Position numbers and translations under genes: made by a program. Shown here piece after piece: positions 21,052-34,066 of a stretch of DNA of 64,000 nt. The notes below the pieces were generated by a model. That model was not told the DNA's origin. It made no database searches and saw only the letters and a program-made list of their open reading frames with translations. This stretch comes from Mesostigma viride (taxonomy: Eukaryota > Streptophyta > Mesostigmatophyceae > Mesostigmatales > Mesostigmataceae), in assembly GCA_009746045.1 (NCBI GenBank), contig RPFO01002311.1, forward strand, positions 1 through 64,000. The letters are read 5' to 3'. How positions within the stretch are numbered: position 1 is the first letter of the stretch; the number at the start of each line of letters is the position of its first letter.

Positions 21052-24000
21052 TTACTCCATGTTGGCCTGTTGGCCGCCACCATAGCACCCGAACATGCGC
21101 ATCAAGAAGCCACCGCGCTGCTTCTTCTTCTTGGCAGCGGCCTTGGGATCCACCTGCGGCCCAGAATGCCAGCATTAGGACGAGCAGAGAGGGAATGAGT
21201 GAGGACAGTGAGGGAATGAGTGAGGGAGTGACAGAGCAGGGGGCTATCGGTCCCGCTGGCATTGTTCACATCAACACGGTCGCCTAAACCGGCTTGTGAA
21301 TGTCTGCAGTCACATACATGGTGGAGCACACAAGACCACAAACGACGACTAGACCCGAGCTAACATACATTTGACAGGAGAACTCTCTGCTGAGCCCACA
21401 GACAGCCAGCTAATGACAACAAGCACCCTGGCAGCTGCAGCTACAGCCATCCATGGCGGCTCTGCAGAGTAGGAACAGGTGTGAAAAGAGCCAGAGGAAC
21501 TGCTAATGCTGCCACACGCAGCAAAGGCATAGCGCCTCACACATCAATCCGCATTACACCCATTCCCCATACCATTATCCCAACTGACCCCCCAGCAGCC
21601 CGGGCAACCTTCCCAATTCCCCCCCCCCCCCCCGTCTCCTCCCTCTCCTCCCTCCCTCCCTCCCTCCCTCCCTCGCACACCCTGAAGAATATGCTACACT
21701 CAATGCAGGCGGTATGAACACGCCACCCCATGGCCTACCTTGCCAGGCAAAGGCTTCTTCTCAGCTGGGCTCGGTGCTGCTTTAACGTCCATTGATGCCT
21801 CCTTGGAAGCAGCCGTGCCTGCAAGGGTGCATTCGTGCACGCGTGGGCATAGGCGTGCAGGCCCGGATGACAACCACCAAGGGGAAGAACCAGAGACATG
21901 CCATTCAGAGAACAGGCATGCGATCAAAGCCTTTGAAAACAAAGCCCACAGAATCCAACCCTTTGCTGGACTTTGAAAAATCAAGGCCCATCCTGCTCGT
22001 TTACCAAAAACGGACTGTTCCGAGGTTCCAAGAAATACAGTCAACCAAGCCTACCGCTGCCTTGCGTGGATGCGGGGATGCCAGGCCCACGGTTCGAACT
22101 CCCACCACCAAAGTGCGCCGTTCTAGCCACGAGTAACTCACACCTGCCGCTATCCATGAACCCATACGTGACCACAAGCATCAGCCGGGGTGATGGAGTT
22201 ACCCTCAGCACGCCGCTACCCTCTACATGATGAGTGCCGACGGCCTGCTGCAGTCATCCAGGCAGCTGTAAGAAGCTGCTCAGGGTTGCCATCTAGGCTA
22301 AAGAGGCGTTGCTCTGCCAATGCCATCTAGTCACGACTAACAATTACCTGCCGCGGCAGCACTCGCCACTTCTGGTTCTGCAGGCGGGGCTGCCTTTATG
22401 GCGGCCTCAGCTCCTCCGTTGGTGCCGGCGGCCACCGCCACGGGCGGCGGCTTGTTGGCACCGCCTAGCTCAGCCAGCTCGGCCTTAAGGGCGCGTGCTC
22501 GCTCCTGCGCGTCCGCGCTCATGGTCGTCACGGCAGCGGAGCCTGTGGAGGTAGACCCAGGGGATGCAGGTTGTGCATGATCAAGTTTGAGGTTATCAAA
22601 ACAAAACAAAATAAAACTATATACAGAATGTGTACCAAACTAGAAACTTCCTACTCAACTTTGGCGTGTACGCCTGCGTGTGATTTCGATCAACACGCCC
22701 GCACGTATGTGTTTGTGGATACGACGTGTCCGTGTCTGGGGGAGGAAGAGGGGGGGAGAAGGGCTCCGGAGGACGGCCAAAGGCCATATGCATGTCAGTT
22801 TTGTCAATGACTACATGTCTGTAAACCATGCAGTTGCTAGAATGTGGCCGAGTTGTACAGCACGGCTGCTATGACGACTGACAAATGGGTAGCATGCACG
22901 ACATGCGTGGCAGACACAAGGCCAGACGAGCTGTTGCTCCCCAGAGATCCCATGAGTGCTTGCCTAGGAAATCCCATGAATGCTAGCTCCAACTCCATGG
23001 ACCCCCTGGCCATGCATACAGGTCACAGTGCCCTCTGCGCAGCAGTTATCGGGCAAGCTGAGGAGCGAGCATCAAAAATCGAGGTTACTGAGACCACCCA
23101 TTCGTGCGGACTTGGCAACTGGAGTGCTAGGGGGCAAACTGCATGCACGGCCACCATGAGAAGTGCAGGCCAGAGACTTTTGTCCATAGTGCGGTATCAG
23201 CCAGCCGGCAGTAGCCAGCATCTGCTCACCTGCGTGCGCTGACTTGCCCAACTCCACCGCATCTGTGCCCTCCACGGCCGCCAGCTCCGTGCCCAGATTC
23301 TTGACCACAGGGGCTGCTGCCTCCTTGGTGGCTGCCAAGGTGGCGCCGTCCTGCAGATAAGATATAGATGAGGGGGGACGGATGGACCATATTCAGTACT
23401 TTTCCAACAAATATTACTATTTCTGACAATTGATACTATTGAGACATGGCCAGTCCTAGAGCCAGAAGGGCCTACGACTTCCGGGAGAACCTTTGCCCTT
23501 GAGAACACTGCCAGCCTGTTCATGGTGGAACCGCAACCGCAAACTGCCCAGGCAAAATGTATAACCGCTGATGTATGCCCAGCGGGCATCAAAGAAAGAT
23601 GAGCACACCATGGGTTGCTAGATGGCCCCGCAAATGTCGCGATGGGAAACCTACAGGACCCAATCCCTGTGCTTGTCACAGGTGCACTGGCATGAAACAC
23701 AAACCTGCCCAGTCTACTTTTCTTTTTTTCCCGCCAAACCAAGGCCTCTGCGTTCCCCCTAGAGCTTACTTGCCTACATCGGAAGAAGCCCACCGAGAAG
23801 CAACCCAAGCTGCAGACTTGAAGCACCACTTTATTTTATTCATATAAAAGCAAAGGGCCCTCGTCTCAGGCCGCCCACATTCCTCCCAAAATAGTACACA
23901 GCAAAGTATTGCCCACACTTGCCGCAGACCATCCCGCCACAGCACCCACCAGTTCCTTGCCCAGCCCTGAGGTCTGGTATTCCCGGTCCACCTCACGCTG

Positions 24001-27000
24001 CATCTGCGCGGCCGTCTCCGCAAACGGAGACAGCGCCCATGGGCCCCCCGACCCTGACCCCGAGTTGAAGGGGTCAAAGCTGTCACCGCTGCTGCCGTGT
24101 CGCTGCCGTGACCCTGCGCGTGCGCGGGAATCGATTGCGACGTTTCCCAGAGGTCGAAGGCAGAGAGTCAAAGGGTAAACGAGAGCAACGGTGCAGGGGG
24201 TAGATTGATTAGACAACATATTCATGGAAACTGCTTGTTAGAAGTTCAAAGAGAAAGCTTTCTGCCAATACTTGAGGGTGCATGGCAAGATGGGGCGTCG
24301 GAAAGGGGACAAACATGCGAGACATAGCAGGGAAGGGGGGGCGGATGATCTGGCGTGGATGGGTGCACAGGCGGGAAAGCGCATGCAGACAGGATATGTT
24401 TAAAATTAACTTAAGACATCACACGTTGGAAAGCCCAGCTGCCACGGGTACGTTGTGTGATGGACTAAACTATGCACAGGGTGCGGTGAGGGACGAGGGG
24501 ATAGAGAACAGTAAGCACACCTAGAAGCGCCTACGCGGTTTGATTCAAATTTCTTTGTAGATAGTCGCCAGCGATAGCCACAGACGCTCTGGGGAGATAC
24601 GTGCTGGTGTGGCCACGTTGGCATCTGGCATTTGTGACCCCAACACCACGCCTGTCCTCCTATTCTACAGGCACAAACAGACGGCTGCTATCCTGGTTCG
24701 TTACAATTTAGATTCCACGTTACGACTGTGTTGTCTATGTCACCACAACGCAGATAGGAGGTTCATACGAACGCCACCAATCGTCGCCTTGTACCTGGTG
24801 GCAATGGGCGGGTGCCCTCCGCGGGGCCGTCAGGCGCATCCCTCGCGTTCTTGCTGGCAGACGCGGCCTCCTCCACGACCTCTTGTGGCTGTTCCTGCTC
24901 GCCCTTACCCGGAATGGAATCCTCATCCTCTACCACGGCCTCGGTGAGCACAAACTGCCCCTCCGGCACGTCATCCTGCCAGCACATGTCACCCACCCAT
25001 GCATGTCCGCAAAAGCATACTGATTTTAAGATTGCTGACTGCCAAGTGCGGTCACATTGAGGGTGACGAGGGAAAGGGATACTGCCAGGTTGACATCCAT
25101 GCTCCGCAAGCCAAAGGTGGTGGACCTGAAACCATCATAGAACTATGACCAAAGCTCTAAGAAGGCAATATTGTGATATCGAAGGGCATACTATAAAAAT
25201 GCAAGGAATCCATGCGCTTGAGAAAAACTTTAAAATAGTTTGAATATGGTGTGGACAATGCACCGGTCAGAATAATGTACTGCCGACCAAAGGCCGCTAG
25301 AACCAGCCCTTCAGCTCTGCCCTTGTGCCCTGCCTTTCAATCCCGCCTTTCAATCCTGCCCCAAAGCTTCGCCCTTGGAAACCCCCTTTTGAGTCCTGCC
25401 TACATCCCGTATGGACCCACATCTCGGGTACCTCAAGGGCACAAGTATCACCCACACCTCAGGTACCTCAAAGGCACAGGTATCACCCACGCCTCAGCTA
25501 CCTCAAAGGCACAGGTATCACCCATGCCTTGGGTACCTCAAAGGCATAGGTCTTCTCTGGGCCCATCCTTACAACTCCGTAAAAACAAAAAAAGGAACTG
25601 CTGTGCCGTCATGTGAATACCTTGGTCGCCACGGACGTCGACTCTGACTCAGCGGGCAGCGTCTCCTCCGCGTCCTCCTTATCCTCCTCCTCCTCCTCGT
25701 CGTCCGCATCCTCGTCACTGTCCGTGGGCATCTCGTCACTGCTGTCGACGTACGTGGACGATGGCCGTGCCGCCTCCGCAAGCGTCATGCCACCAGCTGC
25801 ACCGCCTGGCAGCCCCCGCGCATCCACCTTGATGGCTGGCGGGAGAGGCACGGGCGTCACATCGACCGCCTCATCGGGCGCAAAGTCGCTGTCGCTCGTG
25901 TCATCGTCCTGACGGGGGGCGCGCAGTAATGGAGAGACAAAGCAGGGGGGGCTTAAGTTGTTACAAGGTGCTGGTAAGAACTAGAATAAGATGTTACAAA
26001 GCAGGGGGGCTTAAGTTGTTACAAGGTGCTGGTAAGAACTAGAATTAGATGTTATACACTGGGCACACGCCCCTTGGGGACGGACACAGCACTTTCATGA
26101 CCTTTCAGGAAAACAATGTGACATGCCCGAGCAAGCCCTTGAAATACAAAGCGATTGGTCACAGAAGCAACAAGCCGCTCAGCAAAGAGGTGGATAAGAG
26201 ATTGTATCATGGCCTATGCCCAAGCTTGTATCATGGCCTATGCCCAAGCTTGTATCATGGCCAATGCCCAAGTTTGTATCATGGCCTATGCCCAAGCTTG
26301 TATCATGGCCTATGCCCAAGCTTGTATCATGGCCTATGCCCAAGCTTGTATCATGGCCTATGCCCAAGCTTGTATCATGGCCTATGCCCAAGCTTGTATC
26401 ATGGCCCATGCCCAGCTGAGGCTTGGGAAAGAAGAGCCCGAAGGGGACAGCTGGCATACCACACAAGAAGAAGCAAAGACCAAGCACAAACATTAGGGAT
26501 ACAGAGGCATGCGGTGCAAGCAGATTTACTAACACCGGTACATATCTAAACGAAAAACTCGGCTGTCAAGGCCAGTCCACGTAAGCAACCGCACACCAAT
26601 GCGGCCACCACGCATACATGACGCCATGAACAAAGTCCCCAGCCATACGGCTCTTGTTTTCTACCTGGGAATTCGTCGAGGCATTCCCCAAAGACACCCA
26701 CATTCCCATCGTCCCTCGTCCCTCACCTGGCGCAGCGCCGCCGTCAAGCCCTGCCCGCCCCTGGGCTTGGCCTCCGCCGCGGCCCTTGCAAGTGCTGCCT
26801 CGGCCTTTGCCTGTGCAGCCTCGATCGCTGCCGCACGTGCCGCCTCTGCCTTCTTGGCCTCCTCCGCCGCCTTCTTCGCGGCCGCGGCCTTCCTGCGGCG
26901 GTTGCGGGAGCGGCGCCAGAGCGCGATGACGAGCGCCACCGTGCCGATGACCAGCAGGGCGGCGGCTGCGGCGAGCGCCCACAGGATCGCCTGCTCCTGT

Positions 27001-30000
27001 GCGGGCGTGATCTGGTGCTGCTTCATGCGTGCACGCCACGCCTTGCGCGCGAGCTTGTAGGCGCGGCGCCAGCGCTTGTACGCGGTGGCCCGGTACCCGG
27101 CGAGGTGACCCTGGAGCGTGGCCCAGTACGCCTTGAGCGTGGCCATGTCGAGTGTGAGACCGCCCTCGCGCCGCGAGGTGACGCGTGCCAGGAGTTCCTT
27201 CCCGCGGGCCAGGCCAGCCTGGGCCGTATCCGAGATGGCCACGATGCCTCCAGTGGCGGCACCAGACATGGAGGCCAGCGCGCCGCTAGTGGCATCCGAG
27301 ACGGCGGAATAGGCACTGCCTGCGGTGGAGGACACGCTGGCGCCCGCACTGGTCGCGGCAGACGCAGCCCCGCTGTAGAGCGCGCCAGCCTTGTCGTTGA
27401 TCGCGGATGATGCGCCATCGTAGAGGGAGGCGAGCTTGGCGAGGAGCGCGGTGGCCGACGCGGCCATCGCCTGGTCGAGGGGAGAACGATGTGCCCAGAC
27501 AAGGGGAGCGGGGGACAATGTGTACGAACTGTCCCAACAGAGTAAGGTGATGCACATGGTAGAGCGTGCGCAAGAGGTATCGAGACAGCAGACTCATCTT
27601 CGCGCAGCACCTTTGGCATTCAGACGGGTGCAGCTGTAATAGAAATAGAACGATCTAGCATTCCAGGATGTAATGCCCTGTAGAACCAGCTCAAGGGTCA
27701 ATAACTGTGTAAGATGTTCCTGTGTGTCCTTGAGGTTTTACCGCCAGTGTGGGTCGTTGCGTATAGGAATAAAACTGACAAACATAGCATAGCTCGGCGT
27801 ATCGAATGCAACCTGGGCGTACAGGTCGAATGCCACCAAGTAAAATGGAAACTACAACACCACCTAGAATAAAAGAAACAGAGCACACAGAGGGGCGACC
27901 TACAGCCTGGGACGCGCTCATCCGGCCCTTGACGGTCGCAAGTGCCGGGGCAACCTTGGCCTGTAGCTGTGCTCCAGCCGCCAGCAGCGCCGCCCTGCCT
28001 GAGGCGAGCCCCGTGGCCGCCAGCGCAGCGACCCCCAACGCCTCGAACATCACGATCACGCCGAGGACTCCGAGGAGTATGGAGCCCTGGAGGTGAAATA
28101 TGGTTGCGGCCGGTGACGACGGCCAGGCAGGCCGGCAGGCCGGCAGGCCGGCAGGCCGGCCAAACCATGAATAGAGGAGCATTGTCAAGGAAGGTGATTG
28201 ATTAACTTACAAGTAGACTCGGCGTCACAGGCGTTGCCAAGGAAGGCGAGGTTGGCAACAGGGTAAGCCACGAAGGTAATGACAGGGACAGTTACGTGGC
28301 AGGAAACAAATCCATTTTATTATGCTGGCCGTTTACATATTGCAGGTCCTGTACATAATGCGGAAGACAACCAACGGGTGGATTAGCAATGGAAAAGTGG
28401 AGTGCAGCGTGTTGTCTCTCCCAAAGGACGCATGGCCTCAGGGAAGAAGATACCTGGCCACCATCAACGAGAAAGGGAAAAGGAGCACATATTGAAACTC
28501 GTGCACGTGACAGTCATGACTCAACCACGCGACCGCTGCCCACCACCCACCAGCAGGCAGAGCATGGACAGGATGAACGCGACCGGGTGGTAGTTGATGG
28601 TGTCGCGTGCCGCGACGCCCTTGTCCGCCGCCTTCTTGAGCGCCGAGACCAACAGCTGGTCCACGTTGATCAGGGGCCCAGTGCGCGGCTTCTTGGTCTT
28701 GAGCGACGCGATCGAGCGGGGGGTGAACACGCTCTCGCTGCTGCCATTCGGCCCGTCCCTGCCACTCGTCTCCTTGCCCTCGGTGGAGGCTTTCCCAGAC
28801 TTGGTGTTGATGCCGAACGAGAAGTCTGACGTGGGGTAGACAACATGGTGACGATTGGGGCCAGCGGTAGGCGTGCACAAGCGCGGGTGCAGATAGGGGA
28901 AAAGTGCGCAAGGGGGCCATGTGGGCAAAGTGCGATTTAAAAGGTATATCTACACACGTGCATCTCAAACAGCAGGCTGAGGCAAGCTGATTACCAAGTT
29001 TTGCCTTCTTTGAGGCCAATCATCAAAAGTAGCGCAGTCATTTCGACATGCCTGTGTAAAAAAAGCCCTACGAGGACAGACATTATCGCAAGCCAACCCC
29101 CTTCGACATGTACCCTGCATCATCTCCCCGTGGTTTCACTTTTAGAGCAGCAGATAACTAGAGCTACTAGAGCAGCAACTAAGTGACCGCGTCTAAGCTG
29201 GGATTTTATCGTGCCCAGCCAGCCCCGCAATAAGCACATCAACGAGAAGGTCCATGCCTCAGCACGAGGGCACAGTGATGGTGAATGGTCAAAATGACCC
29301 ATCGCTCTGGTTCCTTTAAGCCAATCTCCACCCGAAGACAAGCACCCAGCATCAACACACATAGCTAACCAGAAGATATCATAATCACAACAAACTGTAC
29401 ATGAGCCCATGGAAGGATCCTAGCGAGATGCGACCCTACGAGCAAATGGCCATGTTTCTTAATTTACCCCGGTTCAGGGACGCGCCATCGTCCGCCGGCC
29501 CCTTTGGTGACAGCCCTTTGGCCTCCCGCGCCGCATCCATGGCCTGCTGCGCCGCGGCCACGATATCCTCCAACTGGTCCCCCGCAGCCCCATCCGCGCC
29601 CCCCTTGATCTTGAACGACAAATCCAGCCCTCCCGGGGCCGACTCGGACAGCTTGCTGGTGACCTCGGCCTCCCCGCCATCCTCCACACTGCTGACACCG
29701 GTGCCCTCGTCATTCGTAGGCGCCGCGCCCGGATCGGACACGGCCGAGGCGGTACTGGAGGCCGACACGCGGTTGGCCTTTGGCTTCACAAATCCGTGCT
29801 CCTCAGCGTAGCGCATCATGCGCTCGCGGGTGCGTCGTGCGGCCTCCTCCGCCTCCTTCCTGTCCTGCTCGGTTGGCGCGTGCCACACGGGTCGGTCCTC
29901 GGGCGGGGGCGTGGCCGCCCTGGCCGTTGCGGACGCGGTCGGCGTGATATTTCCGATCTCCGTCACGCCCTGTTGGGGGGCAGCCACCCTCGGGGAGCTG

Positions 30001-32590
30001 GATGGCTTAGACGGGGACTCGTGGAGCTTCACGGGGGAGAGCGGGAAGGCGTGCTCGGTCGTCTTGCTGGTGGGCGTAATCGCCGAGTGGTCCATCAGGG
30101 AGGCCTCGTTGTCCATCAGGATAACGCTGTCGGAGAACAGACTGCCGTTGGCGGCCGCGCTGGAGCCATCCTCCTGGTGTCGCGCCGGGACCGGGTGGAG
30201 CGCCGGAGGAGGTTAGACGGGGCCAGACGATGGGGAAAAGGGAAGGGAGAGGGGAAGAGGGGACAAAGCAAATGGGGGAAGAGGGGACAAAGCAAATGGG
30301 GGAAGAGTGGACCAAGCAAATAGGGGAAGAGGGGAAGAAGTGCATGGGGGAAAGGGGGACAAAGCAAACTGGGAAAGAGGGGACAAAGCACATGGGGGAA
30401 TAGGGGAAGAAGCACACGGGGGAAGAGGGAGGCCTAAACAGGGAAACAGTAGGGCCCGAGAATCGTCGCCACAGGTGGAATAGGGGCATGAGCAACAAGG
30501 GATAAGGAGAAGCAAAAAGGAGAAGAAGGCAGAGGTGACAAGGGGTTATAGCGACGTAGCGTCTGTCATTGCTGCGGTGCTGGCAAGGATAGGCATGCCT
30601 GCAAGGATGCAAGCCATCCAACACTGAGGAGCAAAAGTATATGGCTAAGGCCCATGGTCATGCACAGCACATGTGGCCAGGGTCTACAATCCACGAGGCG
30701 ATCCATTTGAGCTCGCGCTCATCAACAGGCCCTAATGACGGCCTCTGTTGCGCAATACGGCGCCAAGCCGAGCAACTGCACACGGTCTTAAGCGCACACG
30801 GCCACATGCGCCTTCAGACGCGTCTATCACAAATGTGTGCATGAATGTGCATGAGGCAACAGGCAAGTGCAGCAAATGCCAGCATTTGTGTGTGCCTTCT
30901 GAGAAACATGTGCACATGGTTCTCTTCTCATAGCACCATTACGAGCCTGAAACTGCCAAGAGCCGGAAATTCTCGAGAGCCTAAAGAGTGCCAAAAGCCG
31001 AAAAGCTCCAGGAGCCTAACTTTGCCAAGATCAAAGTAAATAAGTGTATGAGCGGGGGGTATGCATTTCCACACTTCGGGATCACCGCATTCACCCTGGA
31101 ATCCACATCAGAAAAAGATAAACGGCCCAGATGGAAGAGATCAATCACACGCTAGCACGGAAACATCGACACACATTAACCTAGTACGATTACACATGAA
31201 TGCGCGCAACAAACTCTGAGTCTGGAACAGGCAGCAACCCCAAAAGCACCAATGGACACATGCGGGCAGCTTAGGTCATATATCCCCTCCATGAGCACGC
31301 GGGAAACACGAGGAGCTTCCAAGGCACACACACAAGCACACTTGAGAATAAGTAGACACTGTGACCACAGCACAAATGTTCACATCTACGTGGTAGGCAC
31401 AGGGCAGAAGCTGACTGGCCGTCCCATCGCGCTCTAACTACAAGGCAGCCTGCATTTCCCAAAGGTGTCGAAGCCATTTTTGTAACAAAAGTGCCTGCCA
31501 ATGGGACGCTATGCCGTGACACACCATGGCGTACAGGCCAGCTCCCCTTTACATGTGCATAGAACAGGTAGACGACTGTCAGCCAGGAATAAACATCCAG
31601 GTAGACGACCTTTAGGCAAAGATAAACATCCAGGCTGATATACACACAGAACCATAAAACATATCATGACACAACTGCCAGGGATTATAGGACCAGCTTG
31701 CAGATAGTCATCATGACTCTCGGACAGGTAAAACAGCCGACTTTATATCCCGGAGAAACGATCCGGCGCAGCATTCCACACGAGGTAGCAAGGGGACCTC
31801 CATGGGGCCATGTCCCACCACACCGTACCTCGTGCTGTCTAGGCGAGAGTTGCGCTAGCACTCGTGGGCTGCGCGACTGAACTTCGTTTGCTGGCTTGTC
31901 GCTAAATACGGTCGGCTTTTCCCATGCTTTCGGCGCATGCCAGGGCTCCCTGTCCTCCAGCGTCTTCGCCGACTTTGTCTTACCGCCCGTGCTACGCGGG
32001 CTGGGTGATGTCGTTGCTTGAATATCGCCAAGGTCAACTGACTTGCTAAGTGGCGTAGTAGAAGTACCACCGACACGTTTGCGAACTTTCCCAGTATTTG
32101 GAGTCGTCACTGGAGGAATACTAGAAGAAGCAGCCTTTTGAGCCCGAACCGTTGGTGGTTGAGGCTTGTTCATATACCGCGGCTGCACGTTCTTGTAAAC
32201 AGTAGTTGCTGGAACCTTGCTGACACTGGTATCATCGGTAATTACTGCTGCCTTGGACGCCGGATGCCATTTCTTTTCACTGCTTAAAGGATTAGGGGGC
32301 CGCAGTACAGCCGCCTTTGCGCTGGGTGACGCTGGGCCGAGAAGCTTCTGACTGCTTTGAGTGGGCGTAAGGAAGCGAGCCCCTTCGGACACCACGGGCA
32401 CTGGCTTTACCTTCTTCGGAGCAGCTTCCGAAGGCGCAGCAGCTCCTCTCAGGCCAGCCTTGAAATCGGATTGCAACTCTCCAAGCAGTTTGGCGGACTG
32501 CTCAATCCTTTCGCGTGCTGACATAGACGCGAGAGTCGGATCCATGTAACGCGGGTACTGCTCGCCATCATCGGAAGCTCTGCAAGACAT
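21052..32590 (-). CDS. Large alanine-rich membrane protein, 12 exons, unknown function
   Basis: Exons (descending): 32590-31829, 30173-29468, 28825-28551, 28086-27904, 27470-26727, 25908-25621, 24975-24795, 24113-23950, 23350-23230, 22542-22348, 21818-21739, 21153-21052. All junctions are GT-AG, all phases match, and the sum is 3,801 nt (1,266 residues), which supports one gene. Exon 1 is basic and disordered with REPWHAPK; exon 2 has the related RPVWHAPTEQ followed by an Arg/Glu-rich helix. Hydrophobic segments lie at about 570-606 (FILSMLCLLGSILLGVLGVI) and 803-827 (AILWALAAAAALLVIGTVAL), the second followed by a Lys/Ala coiled-coil-like arm. An acidic tract (about 945-965) and an EVDREYQTSG helix follow. 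The end is KKKKQRGGFLMRMFGCY. I do not recognise the family; a membrane tether or organiser is only a guess. Exon 1's link to exon 2 across a 1.65-kb intron is the weakest join. Confidence 0.65.
21615..21685. repeat. C-rich and CCCT microsatellite in an intron
   Basis: A run of 16 C followed by CTCC and CCCT units, inside the intron 21154-21738 of the minus-strand 12-exon gene. Confidence 0.8.
25427..25560. repeat. 34-bp intronic minisatellite, about 4 copies
   Basis: Units of the type GGTACCTCAAAGGCACAGG plus TATCACCCACGCCTCA at about 25427, 25461, 25496 and 25530. They lie in the intron 24976-25620 of the 12-exon gene. Confidence 0.8.
25939..26055. repeat. 59-bp direct duplication in an intron
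   Basis: AAAGCAGGGGGGCTTAAGTT and the following bases are repeated with a 59-bp spacing. They lie in the intron 25909-26726. Confidence 0.75.
26202..26414. repeat. 24-bp intronic minisatellite, about 9 copies
   Basis: Perfect or near-perfect tandem units TTGTATCATGGCCTATGCCC plus AAGC. Each junction recreates AAGCTT. Because 24 is a multiple of 3, spurious open frames run through it on both strands, but it lies in the intron 25909-26726 of the 12-exon gene. Confidence 0.9.
28117..28160. repeat. GCCGGCAG octamer array
   Basis: About five units of GCCGGCAG in the intron just upstream (on the minus strand) of the exon at 28086. Confidence 0.8.
30230..30440. repeat. GGGGAAGAGGGGACAAAGCA imperfect array
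   Basis: Purine-rich units of about 24-25 bp, roughly eight imperfect copies, in the first intron (30174-31828) of the 12-exon gene. On the minus strand this gives a long pyrimidine tract close to the acceptor of exon 2. Confidence 0.75.
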
Positions 32591-33150
32591 GCACGCCTCA
32601 CGCGTCCACGAAAGACACGATCAATGAGCATATTGACTGCCAGCTCGAAAAAATTTCAAAGGCGAAACGTACGAAAAGAATGCCGACAGAAACGCCGCAC
32701 AAACGCACCTCAGCTTTCTGGTCGCCATTCGCAATCTGGTGCGATCCCAGAAAACCTACCTAGCCACCGCGACACCTAAGCCAAAAAGACTCTCAGGCCT
32801 ACGAAATCAAATCGTGCAACTGTCTCTCTCGGCAGCCCTGTCATCACAAAGTCGGAGGCGTGCCCTTAACCAACCCCACGGTCGCCATAACTGAATCGCA
32901 AGATCCAGCGTTCCTGATCCCCGAGCCCGCCCGGACCATCATGCGCCCGCCAATACAACATGTATGTCGATGGTCTGGCACCAGCACCTTGCGAACTTTG
33001 CACGCGTACTGTAGGCCCTCGGCCACTATAGATTCTCTGCTGCCCATGTGCACAATTGCGATTGAGATCTGATGCTTGGACGGCTTGAACAATTGCTGGT
33101 TATGGCGTAGACGGCTACTCCGAGGAGAAGGTGCAGTAGGACACTAGGAT
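32591..33150. other. Upstream region of the 12-exon gene, no gene seen
   Basis: Probably contains the promoter of the minus-strand gene that starts at 32590, but I see no convincing TATA box or other named element. No coding frame supported. Confidence 0.4.
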
Positions 33151-33164
33151 CGACGGTGTGAAAA

Positions 33165-33310
33165 TTTTTGACATGTGTGGGCGGTTCCGCTTACGGCACT
33201 GTAGATAGCAGCTGATGGGAACTTTGCAGCTGATTTTTGACATGTGTGGGCGGTTCCGCTTTTTTGACATGTGTGGGCGGTTCCGCTTACGGCTTTTTTG
33301 ACATGTCACG
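33165..33310. repeat. TTTTTGACATGTGTGGGCGG repeats
   Basis: The unit TTTTTGACATGTGTGGGCGG plus TTCCGCT occurs at about 33167, 33234 and 33261, and begins again at 33295. A GTTCA pentamer array follows at 33337-33365. Confidence 0.8.
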
Positions 33311-33650
33311 TGAACCAAGCGTGGCGGTAGTCTAGTTCAGTTCAGTTCAGTTCAGTTCAGTTCACCTTGCTGCTGGCAACTAGACTGCTGCCCATGTGCG
33401 GCGTGGGATTCAACTAACTAACTTGCGTTGGTGTGGGATTCAACTAACTAACTAGCTAACTTTCGTTAGCAACAACAACAACAATGTACCCACAACAGAA
33501 CCTCAGAGCCGTTGCTGTTCATGCCCTCGGCCGTTTCCAAATCTCTGCTGCCCACTGTTCGCACTTCGCACTTCGCAGGGGTCAACCCTGTCGGACCACC
33601 GGCGGGCGGCGCGGGAATAAACTTTTCGGGGAAATGGGTATATTTTATTA

Positions 33651-34064
33651 CCGTAGTGGTCAAAATCACTTTGCGACAAACCTACTTTGCGACCCAAAAA
33701 AAGGGTGAAATTTATAGTTTGCGACCCAAAATGAAGGCAAAGTTTTAGGTTTGCGAGCCCATCGACTTGTTTATGGTCAGTGGCAACTGGCAGGTACTCG
33801 ATGTTGTAAATTTATAGGCCAGCAGGCTTGACTGCCTGCTGGCCTGCCGGCCTCCCCGCCTAAACCTTTGGCTTTCGCATGACAAGTGACAAAAGGCGCG
33901 AAAGTTTTGGCGCCACGCGTTCGTTCTACCTGTCTGCGTGCGGCACGGCGCAGGCGCGACGCGGTAAGTTTTGAACTTTGCGACCCAAAATGAAGCCCAT
34001 GAAAAGTAGTTTGCGAGGTCGATTCGCAAAGAGGTTTGTCGCAAAGTGATTTTGACCACTACGG
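33651..34064. mobile_element. 414-bp MITE with 33-bp perfect terminal inverted repeats and TA flanks
   Basis: The left end begins CCGTAGTGGTCAAAATCACT (33651) and its 33-bp perfect complement ends at 34064. Both ends are flanked by TA (33649-33650 and 34065-34066), the target-site duplication of Tc1/mariner and pogo elements. Inside, TTTGCGACCCAAAA motifs recur near both ends (33688, 33719, 33975), as subterminal repeats do. There is no coding capacity, so it is a non-autonomous element. Whether the pogo-like transposase family at 0.1-2.0 kb moved it cannot be told, as that copy's ends were not found. Confidence 0.88.
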
Positions 34065-34066
34065 TA

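Noticed and set aside
22060-22145. tRNA-like sequence on the minus strand (GGCTAGAACGG ... GTTCGAACC)
   Set aside because: It resembles A and B boxes and a Pro-type TTTGGTG loop, but there is no room for a variable loop and T stem and no acceptor stem pairs. At best it is a tRNA-derived remnant.
23866-24225. Stop at 23866 as the end of a separate gene (ending GGMWAA)
   Set aside because: A GTGGGTGC donor at 23949 joins in exact phase to the next exon at 23350, and the total length then closes at a multiple of three. The one-gene model is preferred but not proven.
25569-25912. Plus-strand Ser-rich and minus-strand Arg-rich frames
   Set aside because: Shadows of the acidic exon 25621-25908 of the minus-strand 12-exon gene, which has matched splice sites.
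26049-26549. Open frames across the 24-bp repeat, and the idea of a CRISPR-like array
   Set aside because: The units are head-to-tail without unique spacers, so not CRISPR. The frames exist only because 24 is divisible by 3, and the region is intronic.
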